Below are positions 14,145-20,164 of a stretch of DNA of 20,164 bases, piece by piece (position 1 is the first letter of the stretch; every line of letters begins with the position of its first letter). Under the pieces are notes generated by a model. The model searched no databases. It was given only the letters and a program-made list of their open reading frames with translations, and was not told the origin of the DNA. Source of the DNA: a virus; IMG/VR virus record IMGVR_UViG_3300042516_001156, positions 1 through 20,164 of that record. One strand, 5' to 3'. A program made the position numbers and the translations under genes.

Positions 14145-15169
14145 GCTGTTGGACGTGGCGGGCTCCACAACGCCTCCGGTGCCTGCTCCATGCCCAGCGC
14201 CTTCTCAAAGGGCGTCGGCCCGCTGATTGGTTGTTTGCCGGCTGCCTCCAGATCAGCCAGCACCTCAGCCCGTGCCTTGGCCTCCTCCTGCGGATCAATC
14301 AGCCCTAGCTCTTCCCATTCGGGATCCCAAGGGGTGACGGTGCAGCGGCAATTCGGGTGCGCTGGCGCCACCACATCCCCGAGGCGATACACCTTGCCGT
14401 GGCGTGGGGCGCAATAGCCGCAAGTGCGGCTGCTGCCCACCGCCTGCCATTGCACCTGCTCAATGCCTTCAGCCTCGTAGCGCAGCTTGCTGCCTTCCAC
14501 CATCGCCGCCGCCATCTCGGTGCGGGCGACGGTTTGAGCGCGGCTCTTGCTCAGCTCCACGCTGTTCTGCAGTGTCTTGCGCAGCTGCCGCCAGCTATCG
14601 CCAGAGGCGAGGTGAAACTCCACGCCGCCGATGATGCGGCCGCGTAGGTCCACCTCCACCAATCGGTTCAAGGTGGCGAAGGCCTGTGTGCCCTTGCCAC
14701 CTGCGGCATAGCTGGCCAGGGCGTTCTGCCGTTGGGCTGCTGCGATCAAGGCGCTGGGGTTCTGCTGCACCATCCCTGGCGAGAGGATGGTCGTGGGATC
14801 GGTGACGGCATCCGCGAAGACGGCAGCAGCCTGATCCGGTGTGAGCTTGCTGGCTTCTTGCTTGACCTTGTTGAGTTCTGCCAGCGCCCAGAAGTCAGCC
14901 GCCTTCTGCCCATCCAGCAGGGCCTGATTCACCGTCTGCCGCAGTTGCGGCGGCAGCGTCATGGTCTGCAGCTCCTGCTCCAGCTGCTGCCTGAGGATCA
15001 GCAAGCGCTGCAGGGGGAAATCACCAGCGCCTTCTAAGGCCCGCTTGTAGGCGACTTCGATGCGCGGCTCCAAGGCGCGATAGGCGCCGGTAAGACCGTC
15101 GATGATGTCCTGCTCAAACGGGCCGAGCAGGGCATCGCTGAGCTTCTCCCAGCTGTCGGCGGCCTGCAT
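14132..15169 (-). CDS. MuF-like / SPP1 gp7-family head morphogenesis protein
   Basis: A 345-residue minor head protein. The N-terminal 150 residues are helical (DIIDGLTGAYRALEPRIEVA, QQLEQELQTM). The C-terminal domain is the diagnostic part: SKSRAQTVARTEMAAAMVEG, then WQAVGSSRTCGYCAPRHGKV and APAHPNCRCTVTPWDPEW, giving the Cys-x-x-Cys (about 250-253) and His-Pro-x-Cys-x-Cys (about 271-276) cluster of the Mu F domain. These proteins bind the portal and are carried in the capsid; some carry toxin or enzyme domains, but none is seen here. The ATG overlaps the portal stop (TGATG). Confidence 0.9.
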   Translation of the reverse strand: MQAADSWEKLSDALLGPFEQDIIDGLTGAYRALEPRIEVAYKRALEGAGDFPLQRLLILRQQLEQELQTMTLPPQLRQTVNQALLDGQKAADFWALAELNKVKQEASKLTPDQAAAVFADAVTDPTTILSPGMVQQNPSALIAAAQRQNALASYAAGGKGTQAFATLNRLVEVDLRGRIIGGVEFHLASGDSWRQLRKTLQNSVELSKSRAQTVARTEMAAAMVEGSKLRYEAEGIEQVQWQAVGSSRTCGYCAPRHGKVYRLGDVVAPAHPNCRCTVTPWDPEWEELGLIDPQEEAKARAEVLADLEAAGKQPISGPTPFEKALGMEQAPEALWSPPRPTAGAT

Positions 15170-16644
15170 CAGCTACCGGGCTGGAGGGCCTGCGGGGGCA
15201 GCATGACGTTCTGCTCTAGGAGCAGGCGATCCCGCTTCAGCTGCGCCTGCAGTTGCTGTTGATCGCTGCCATCCAAGCCGAGCACCTCGGCTTCTACATC
15301 GAAGTCAATGGGCAGGACTCCGCCGCGCTGGAGCAGTTCAAGGGTGGTTTCTTTGCTGATGTAGCCGCCATCAGCGAGGCTCTGGATCTGCGCCACCTGC
15401 TGCGGCTCCAAGCGCGATTCCAGCGCTTGTGCAGCGATCTGCAGCGATCCGGTGGGCTCCTCGCCGGTGTAAGCGACCCAAAGCATCTGCAGCTGCTCAA
15501 ACAGGCTGGCCTTCTGCATTCCGGCGAGCGTGAGGCCGCTTTGCACCTGACCGGCCTGCAGCCGGGCCTGGGTGGCGGTGACGGCCTCCTGGCCGCTCAT
15601 GAACGCCAGCGTCTCGTTGTTGATTAGCTGCTCGATGTGGCGCAGGTGTTCCTGCTGCTGCTGGAGGCTGCTGCCGGACGGTTCCGCGAAGCGGAAATCT
15701 CCATCCACCGGCACATCCACCACGCTGTTCGGACCGATCACCAGCGGTGGTGGCGTTTGGCCATCCATCAACAGCGCACCACGGCGCACCGGCACCGGCA
15801 GGGCACAGCGGTGCAGCAGCTCGTTGAGATCGGAGCGGCTGCGGTAGTGCTGCAGGGTGAGCAGTGCCAGCTCGCGGAAGGGCGGCAGGCCATGACCCCA
15901 GCGCTGCGGCTGCGGGCTGTACCAGACCAGCGGCACCTCGGTGAGGCTGGTAAAGCCTTCCTCCACCAACTGCAGCTTGGTGGTGGCACCGAGCTGTTTG
16001 TTCAGCGCATAGACCTGGAAGGCACCAGGGGTGAGCACGCGGAAGAACGGCTCAACGGTGAAGCCAAAGCTGCCGGCTTCCACTTCACGCCATTCGAGCA
16101 GCGTGGCCTGCACCAGCTGCTCTTGACCGGCGATGTATTCAGTCTTCCAGTTGAGGATGTTGCGGCGCTCCAGCAACACCAGATAGGGCTGACGGCCAAA
16201 GGCCAAGCGGTCAGCCTCAGATTCCACCGCCACCTGCTGCGGCATTTCAACCATGACGGCGCAACCGCCATCGCGCATGGCCAGGCTGTCGGCCATGGCC
16301 ATGAAAGCCGTCAGGTTGTTGCCCAGTTGGTCAATGTCGTCGAGCTGCTGCTCCAGCGAGGCGGGCAGGTCGCTGAGGGTGAACTGGGAGAGGATCCCGC
16401 TCATGGCCTCAATGGCCTTGCGGAAGCTGGGCACGTAGGTGGCCCGCGCCAGACGGTTGCGATAGGCGCGGTCGGGCTCCTTGGTTTCCTGCGGCAGGTA
16501 GGTGGCTTCACTACCGCGCAGGCCCAGCCAGCAGTCACCTAAGAGCTGCAGATCGGGCTCAATGTCCCGCAGGACCGGATGCTTCCAGGTCGGCAGGTTG
16601 GGCGCATCGAAGAGATCGCCGTCAATGGCAGGCCTGCCGTCCAT
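15169..16644 (-). CDS. Portal protein (DUF4055 type)
   Basis: A 491-residue portal. Residues about 45-75 (EATYLPQETKEPDRAYRNRL, then ATYVPSFRKAIEAMSGIL) are the signature of DUF4055 portals. LNNLTAF-like helices, a strand-rich middle (PYLVLLERRNILNWKTEYIA, FFRVLTPGAFQVYAL) and a long helical end (EALTLQ-type segments, LEQNVMLPPQALQPGS) follow. Twelve copies are expected to form the ring at one capsid vertex through which DNA is packaged and ejected. Downstream partners in the same operon are MuF and terminase. The start is ATG 16644; a second ATG four bases upstream is in another frame. A gene-boundary copy lies about 32 nt upstream. Confidence 0.9.
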   Translation of the reverse strand: MDGRPAIDGDLFDAPNLPTWKHPVLRDIEPDLQLLGDCWLGLRGSEATYLPQETKEPDRAYRNRLARATYVPSFRKAIEAMSGILSQFTLSDLPASLEQQLDDIDQLGNNLTAFMAMADSLAMRDGGCAVMVEMPQQVAVESEADRLAFGRQPYLVLLERRNILNWKTEYIAGQEQLVQATLLEWREVEAGSFGFTVEPFFRVLTPGAFQVYALNKQLGATTKLQLVEEGFTSLTEVPLVWYSPQPQRWGHGLPPFRELALLTLQHYRSRSDLNELLHRCALPVPVRRGALLMDGQTPPPLVIGPNSVVDVPVDGDFRFAEPSGSSLQQQQEHLRHIEQLINNETLAFMSGQEAVTATQARLQAGQVQSGLTLAGMQKASLFEQLQMLWVAYTGEEPTGSLQIAAQALESRLEPQQVAQIQSLADGGYISKETTLELLQRGGVLPIDFDVEAEVLGLDGSDQQQLQAQLKRDRLLLEQNVMLPPQALQPGS

Positions 16645-16666
16645 CCATGTGGTTTTCTTCCGTGCC

Positions 16667-16679
16667 TGAAATTGCCGGT
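16667..16679 (-). repeat. Gene-boundary element, copy 10
   Basis: Coding-strand ACCGGCAATTTCA, in the gap between the HTH gene stop and the portal start, three bases past the stop. It shares TTCAGGC with the copy before the 231-residue gene. Confidence 0.5.
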
Positions 16680-16681
16680 GA

Positions 16682-16867
16682 TTAAGAAAGGGCTAGGCGC
16701 ACTTGATAGCGCGAGATCTGGAGGTGAGAGGCGATGCGTTGCTGCGACCAGCCTTGGCGGCGGAGACGGTGAATGCGTTGGCTGCGGGATTCAGTGGCCC
16801 AGAGGATCACGCCGAGGGCGATCACGATGGGGAACACCAGCGCCCACAGCAGGGCGGTGATGGTCAT
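16682..16867 (-). CDS. Small membrane-anchored HTH protein
   Basis: A 61-residue protein made of two parts. Residues 4-24 (ALLWALVFPIVIALGVILWA) are a single hydrophobic membrane segment. Residues about 28-60 are basic and form a helix-turn-helix (RIHRLRRQGWSQQRIASHLQ, then ISRYQVRLALS) of the kind used to bind DNA. With only one HTH and a membrane anchor, it would put a DNA-binding head on the cytoplasmic side of the membrane. It lies between the sigma factor and the portal gene. Known function: none that I can name; holding phage DNA or repressing a promoter at the membrane is speculation. The 95 nt upstream hold the hairpin below but no clear ribosome site. Confidence 0.6.
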   Translation of the reverse strand: MTITALLWALVFPIVIALGVILWATESRSQRIHRLRRQGWSQQRIASHLQISRYQVRLALS

Positions 16868-16945
16868 GGTTGAAAGGCTTGGGATTCGCGGTGGTGAGCT
16901 GCTGCTCAGCGCTGCCGCATTCCATTCCTAGCATCTGTGGCTCGT

Positions 16946-16965
16946 TAGCGCAAGTCCCTGCGCTA
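16946..16965 (-). terminator. Hairpin overlapping the sigma factor stop codon
   Basis: A perfect 7-bp inverted repeat, TAGCGCA and TGCGCTA, with a 6-nt loop. The first arm contains the TAG stop of the sigma gene. No run of T follows, so it is not a classical intrinsic terminator; a transcript-processing site or attenuator is equally possible. The other non-coding bases to 16868 show nothing else clear. Confidence 0.45.
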
Positions 16966-17577
16966 GAGCCAGCCAGCGTCCATCTGATCGTCGGCGGAAT
17001 GCAGCTCAAAGCCGCCGAGTTCATGCCCCATGCCAGCGGTGGCCCGCAGGTCCAGCTTGAGTTCTTCCGCGCTGATACCGAGCTTCTCGCACACCTGCGC
17101 CATGGTCTCGCCGCGCTCCAACAAGCGTCTGGCGTGCATCCCGCGCTGGCGCACCGCACCGGGTGCCTTGAGCCAGAAGTTATGGTCGCGGATGTAGTGG
17201 CGCCACTCACCCAGGATGAAGGGCAAGGCGATGGTGGAGAACTTGAAGCCGGTGGCGGCGTCGTATTTGCGCACGGCCTTCAGCAACCCGATCAGACCGA
17301 GGCTGTAGAGATCCTCAATCTCAATGCATTTGTACTTGTGGTGCTGCTGCTTGATGATCAGCTTGAGCAGGGGGATGTGCTGCTGCACCATGCGCTCCTC
17401 TTTGCGGCGCTGACGCGGGCAGGTTTCGCGGTAGAGGAGGGTTTTGGGGCGGGTGCTCTTGGGCTTGCGCGGCGGCAGCTTGCCGGTCGGCAGGGGTGCC
17501 GGCTGCCAAGGGCCATCAGAGAGGAGCTGAAGGCTCAGCTGGCCATCGCAAGGTCTGTGGCGCTGGGGTTTGGTCAT
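16963..17577 (-). CDS. Sigma-70 family factor lacking region 4
   Basis: A 204-residue RNA polymerase sigma factor. After a basic, proline-rich N-terminus (1-55), region 2 covers about 63-135: VQQHIPLLKLIIKQ, then EIEDLYSLGLIGLLKAVRKY (core polymerase binding) and FKFSTIALPFILGEWRHYIR (-10 recognition and melting). Region 3-like sequence follows (MHARRLLERGETMAQVCEKL, then GISAEELKLDL). The protein then ends in an acidic tail (HSADDQMDAGWL) with no room for region 4, the -35 reading domain. T4 gp55, a late sigma of 185 residues, is a known factor that lacks region 4. I start it at ATG 17577, which overlaps the terminase stop (TGATG); ATG 17583 is an alternative. Its likely role is redirecting host polymerase to late phage genes. 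Confidence 0.8.
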   Translation of the reverse strand: MTKPQRHRPCDGQLSLQLLSDGPWQPAPLPTGKLPPRKPKSTRPKTLLYRETCPRQRRKEERMVQQHIPLLKLIIKQQHHKYKCIEIEDLYSLGLIGLLKAVRKYDAATGFKFSTIALPFILGEWRHYIRDHNFWLKAPGAVRQRGMHARRLLERGETMAQVCEKLGISAEELKLDLRATAGMGHELGGFELHSADDQMDAGWL

Positions 17578-18983
17578 CACCATGCGGCGGCCTGCCCGTA
17601 GGAGACAGCGGCGGCGGTGCTGATCGCTGGGCGTGAGCGCAGCCAAGAGAGGCCTTGGCTTAGCGCGTCCACTTGGTCGTCGTGGGCGGCGTTGGGGAAG
17701 GCGGCAGCCTCTTCAATGAGCGCCGAGGCCCAGCTGCTGCGCTCCGGCAGGAAGACGTTGCCGGCCTCGATCATCGGGGAGATCGCTGAGGCGCGGGAGA
17801 ACTTCCCGCCTTGCGGGTTGACCGCGATCAGCCCGGCCACCTTGCTCTTGAGCATGGCGATGACGGCGGGGCCGTTCGCCTTGTCTTCCACCACCGTGGC
17901 GACAGGCTTGTAGCGGTTGAAGGTGTTGACGATGGCGGGGATCGTCTCGGTGATGTCGAGGCGGTCGCGGATGCAATCGAGGATGTAGAAGCTGGCGCCT
18001 TTCTGACCGATGACTAAGCCCACCACGTAGTCGGTGTTGGGGCCGTCTTTGAAGGTGAGATCCCAAGAGGTGATAATCCGATCCAGCTGGGGCAGCTCGC
18101 GGTAGGTCTGCCACCAGGAGCGCTTGAACAGGCCACCGGCTGGTGGGGAGGGCCGCTGCTGGAAGAGGGCATTGAAGCCGTATTCACCAAGCACACGGCG
18201 GCGATCTTGCAGGGCGGTGAGGTCGTAGCGCTCGGGGCAGAGCGCAGCGCCAGGGGCACGGCCGAGGGGGTCGTTGTCTTCCGCGATGGCGGGGAGGTTC
18301 ACCACCGTCCACGAGTCCGCGTCGTCGGAATTGAGAATGCGGCCGGCCAGGTCGTCTTCATGCCAGCGCGTCATGGTGAGCACGACGGCACCACCGGGTT
18401 CAAGGCGTGTGTAGAGATCGTCTCGATACCAATTCCAAACCCGTTCGCGGTAGGCCTCCGATTCAGCCTCCTCGCGTGATTTCACCGGGTCGTCAATGAT
18501 GATCAGGTTGGCGCCAAGGCCAGTGATGCCGGCACCAACGCCCACGGCTCTGAGGCCACCGCCTTCGATGGTGTCCCACTGCTCCACGGCTTTGCGATCA
18601 GAGGCGAGGGAGAGCAGGTCTTGGGCGATGCGGCGTGCTTTGCGGGAGAAGGTGTTGGCGAGGGTCTGCGAGTAGGCAGCGATGACGACGCGCTGGGAGG
18701 GGTCTTGCTGCAGGCGAAAGACGGGGTAGCGGATGGTGCCCATCTCGCTCTTGCCATGGCGCGGGGGCACCGTGATCACCAGGCGCTTGAGGCTGCCGGC
18801 GGTGATCTGATCAAGCTTTTCGCGGATGAAATCGAGGTGCTTCCAATCCCAAGTAAAGCTGGGTGAAATCTTGTCCAGCCAATCAGCAAAGCTGACAGGC
18901 GCTGGCTTTTGTGCTGCAGGAGCAGCAGCAAGCCTGATCTGAGCGCGAGCTGCACTAAGTGGATCAGACAAGACTGGTGCCAT
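17577..18983 (-). CDS. Terminase large subunit
   Basis: A 468-residue packaging motor. ATPase domain: Walker A VPPRHGKSE (about 72-80), Walker B LIIIDDP (160-166), coupling motif TMTRWHEDD (203-211). RNase H-like nuclease domain: SWDLTFKD with Asp about 308, VVEDKANG with Glu about 366, and AHDDQVDALSQGLSWL with Asp 435/436/439. All metal-binding acids are present, so it should be active. It pumps DNA through the portal and cuts the concatemer. The ATG overlaps the preceding stop (TAATG) and the stop overlaps the sigma start, so packaging and sigma genes are translationally coupled. N-terminal 30 residues are Ala/Pro-rich and probably flexible. Confidence 0.96.
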   Translation of the reverse strand: MAPVLSDPLSAARAQIRLAAAPAAQKPAPVSFADWLDKISPSFTWDWKHLDFIREKLDQITAGSLKRLVITVPPRHGKSEMGTIRYPVFRLQQDPSQRVVIAAYSQTLANTFSRKARRIAQDLLSLASDRKAVEQWDTIEGGGLRAVGVGAGITGLGANLIIIDDPVKSREEAESEAYRERVWNWYRDDLYTRLEPGGAVVLTMTRWHEDDLAGRILNSDDADSWTVVNLPAIAEDNDPLGRAPGAALCPERYDLTALQDRRRVLGEYGFNALFQQRPSPPAGGLFKRSWWQTYRELPQLDRIITSWDLTFKDGPNTDYVVGLVIGQKGASFYILDCIRDRLDITETIPAIVNTFNRYKPVATVVEDKANGPAVIAMLKSKVAGLIAVNPQGGKFSRASAISPMIEAGNVFLPERSSWASALIEEAAAFPNAAHDDQVDALSQGLSWLRSRPAISTAAAVSYGQAAAW

Positions 18984-19294
18984 TACAACTTCACTCCCAA
19001 ACCCAGGCGCTGGAGCTGGAGCTTCACGGTGGAAGGGCTGAGGGGGGTGCCGGTCTTCGTGGTGATGCGGGCCGAGTGGAGGGCGTTGGCCATCTCCCTG
19101 AGGCTGGCCCCCTGGGCCACCAGGGCAGCCAGGATCGGCCGCAGGCGCTCGGCACCGGCCTGAGCCTTCTGGCGGGCCTCATCGTTGCGGATGGCGGTGT
19201 TGGGGCGCAGACCCCCAAGCTTCACGCCACGAGCTTTGGCAAGCTCAAGCCCTTCAAGGGTACGAATGCGATGCCAATCAACGGCGTTCAACAT
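18983..19294 (-). CDS. Serine-recombinase C-terminal HTH mini-protein
   Basis: A 103-residue protein resembling only the end of a serine recombinase. RTLEGLELAKARGVKLGGLR matches the linker that follows the resolvase catalytic domain, and LVAQGASLREMANALHSARI plus TKTGTPLSPSTVKLQLQRLG matches its DNA-binding helix-turn-helix. The catalytic serine domain is absent, and upstream sequence is the terminase small subunit, so this is not a decayed full recombinase at this spot. It overlaps the small-subunit stop (ATGTTGA) and the large-subunit start (TAATG). The tight coupling suggests a packaging role, such as recognising the pac or cos site together with the small terminase. The role is an inference. 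Confidence 0.65.
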   Translation of the reverse strand: MLNAVDWHRIRTLEGLELAKARGVKLGGLRPNTAIRNDEARQKAQAGAERLRPILAALVAQGASLREMANALHSARITTKTGTPLSPSTVKLQLQRLGLGVKL

Positions 19295-19737
19295 GAAGTA
19301 CCAAGGCCAGCTGCCTGCATACGCAGGAGAAGGTGATCCTGCTGGTCTGGGGTGAGATCGGATTGCTGAACCACCTGCACGACAGTGGCCAAGACGCTGT
19401 TGATCTCCCGACGGGTGGCGGCCGCATCAGACCAGCGATCACGCCAGCGTGCGGAATGGGTAAGCAGCCACTGAGCGTCTCTGGTGTCGCCGTTGGCAAT
19501 CTTGGTTACGAGGGCTTCTTCTCCAGCTGCAGCTGCCTCTTGGATGGCTTGAAAAAGTTGAAGTTCTAGGTCTGTTGGATTGTCGCCCTTCGCGTTCGAC
19601 AGCCAGATGCTCAGAATCTCCTCAGTTACACCACAAGCCTCAGCGATATTGCGCTGACTCCAACCAAGCGCAGCAAGTTTGCCGGCTTTTTGAATCAGCT
19701 GAGCATTGAGTTTGTAGTGTCTGCGCTCTTTTGCCAT
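19288..19737 (-). CDS. Terminase small subunit-like HTH protein
   Basis: A 149-residue protein with an N-terminal helix-turn-helix (KAGKLAALGWSQRNIAEACG, then VTEEILSIWLSNAKGDNPTD) and a helical C-terminus (LFQAIQEAAAAGEEALVTKI, RDAQWLLTHSARWRDRWSDA). Small terminases have this plan: they bind the packaging start site and assemble into rings that feed DNA to the large subunit. It lies upstream of the large subunit with the recombinase-tail gene between. ATG 19737 is preferred over a TTG two codons earlier. No gene-boundary copy is seen before it. Confidence 0.75.
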   Translation of the reverse strand: MAKERRHYKLNAQLIQKAGKLAALGWSQRNIAEACGVTEEILSIWLSNAKGDNPTDLELQLFQAIQEAAAAGEEALVTKIANGDTRDAQWLLTHSARWRDRWSDAAATRREINSVLATVVQVVQQSDLTPDQQDHLLLRMQAAGLGTSC

Positions 19738-19746
19738 GGCCAAAGT

Positions 19747-20061
19747 TTAACCGGAGGCCGGCATGAAGAGTGTGCCATCAGAGGCGAGCACGTTGAGGCG
19801 CAGCTCAGCGTCTTGTGCATCAAAGGCCCAGATGGTGCCCATGCGAGGGAGGGTTTCGGGCTCGATGGTGAAGAGGAAGAGGTAGTGGCCTTCGGTGTTG
19901 TCTTGTGAGGCGGAGGGGATGTAGAGACCGGTGAGGCGGAAGGTAGCGAGGAGCTGTCGAGCGATGTATTCAGCTTCAGTGAAGGTGGAATCGTCATTGA
20001 AGACGAGCCCGAAGGGTTCACCGGTATAGGGGTATTCAGCGACGACGGACCAAGGCTCCAT
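19747..20061 (-). CDS. Hypothetical protein upstream of terminase
   Basis: I do not recognise this 104-residue protein. It begins MEPWSVVAEYPYTGEPFGLV, has a helix (FTEAEYIARQLLATFRLTGL), then beta-rich sequence (HYLFLFTIEPETLPRMGTIW, LRLNVLASDGTLFMPASG). No membrane segment, zinc site or catalytic motif is seen. I take ATG 20061: the open frame extends to 20118, but that upstream part overlaps the clearly open end of the previous gene and contains a gene-boundary copy. Nine bases after its stop comes the start of the small terminase. Confidence 0.65.
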   Translation of the reverse strand: MEPWSVVAEYPYTGEPFGLVFNDDSTFTEAEYIARQLLATFRLTGLYIPSASQDNTEGHYLFLFTIEPETLPRMGTIWAFDAQDAELRLNVLASDGTLFMPASG

Positions 20062-20080
20062 GGTGCCAAGGCTGAGTGGT

Positions 20081-20093
20081 TTAGGTTGCCGCG
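20081..20093 (-). repeat. Gene-boundary element, copy 11
   Basis: Coding-strand CGCGGCAACCTAA; the TAA is the stop of the partial gene at the right edge, and the next ATG is about 28 nt beyond the core. A weaker copy. Confidence 0.45.
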
Positions 20094-20164
20094 AGGGGAA
20101 TGATGGTGATGAGGGCACCGGGTCGTTCTTCTGAGGTGGTGTAGCGCTTGTGGGCGGATAGTTG
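20081..20164 (-). CDS. C-terminal end of a partial gene cut by the window edge
   Basis: The last 27 codons of a gene that enters from the right edge, ending SAHKRYTTSEERPG then ALITIIPLAAT and TAA. Too short to assign. The frame is open without interruption to the window edge, and it fixes the start of the next gene at ATG 20061. Confidence 0.55.
   Translation of the reverse strand, partial: QLSAHKRYTTSEERPGALITIIPLAAT

Noticed and set aside
15637-16542. Plus-strand open frame of 301 codons opposite the portal gene
   Set aside because: The DUF4055 portal on the minus strand explains this DNA; the antisense product is rich in His, Gln and Leu without any recognisable motif.
20062-20118. Upstream extension of the 104-residue gene
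   Set aside because: It overlaps an uninterrupted open frame of the preceding gene and a boundary-element copy; ATG 20061 is more natural.
1-20164. CRISPR arrays, tRNA or rRNA genes, insertion sequences, integrase or att sites
   Set aside because: I looked for spaced direct repeats, cloverleaf-like segments, transposase or integrase motifs and terminal repeats and saw none.

Overview
The window is a dense, one-direction block of tailed-phage late genes, all on the minus strand, so it reads from right to left. From the right it carries a DNA-packaging module (small terminase-like protein, a recombinase-tail mini-protein, large terminase), a phage-encoded sigma factor and a small membrane HTH protein, then portal, MuF-like head protein, a probable connector, an HNH homing-type endonuclease, tail tube, head-closure and neck proteins, tape measure, tail hub, and a series of beta-rich tail or receptor proteins ending in a fibre at the left edge. 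No sheath gene is seen and the tape measure has 843 residues, so a long non-contractile (siphovirus-type) tail is inferred. No integrase, repressor, replication gene, tRNA or CRISPR is visible, so the sequence alone does not tell a prophage from a free phage.

The high GC content, weak Shine-Dalgarno signals, several GTG starts and the style of the fibre modules resemble phages and prophages of GC-rich picocyanobacteria (Synechococcus/Cyanobium type). That host call is a recollection of family style, not a search result, and is only moderately secure.

Regions (right to left): 20164-17577 packaging; 17577-16682 regulatory pair (sigma factor lacking region 4, hairpin at its 3' end, membrane HTH); 16644-13745 portal, MuF, connector; 13680-13174 HNH; 13137-11849 tail tube, head closure, neck; 11817-6126 tape measure, two-domain tail protein, hub; 6111-3505 paralogous tail proteins, a 50-codon gene, and an AT-richer 432-residue orphan; 3472-1561 a scaffold-like coiled-coil protein and a tail-chaperone-like pair joined by a canonical -1 frameshift site; 1551-32 tail-terminator/fibre-linker fusion and fibre.

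Three observations deserve most attention. (1) A short directional element, GGCAANYYNA on the coding strand, sits at eleven gene boundaries, close to or overlapping the upstream stop codon and about 25-45 nt before the next start. Three copies are identical over 13 nt. (2) A minimal sigma factor without region 4 is embedded between the terminase and portal genes, a candidate late-transcription factor that may work with the element in (1). (3) An A AAA AAG slippery site with an upstream purine-rich Shine-Dalgarno-like stretch joins two ORFs that otherwise lack a sensible second start. In addition, no major capsid gene is recognisable, and the scaffold- and chaperone-like genes sit far downstream of their usual places.
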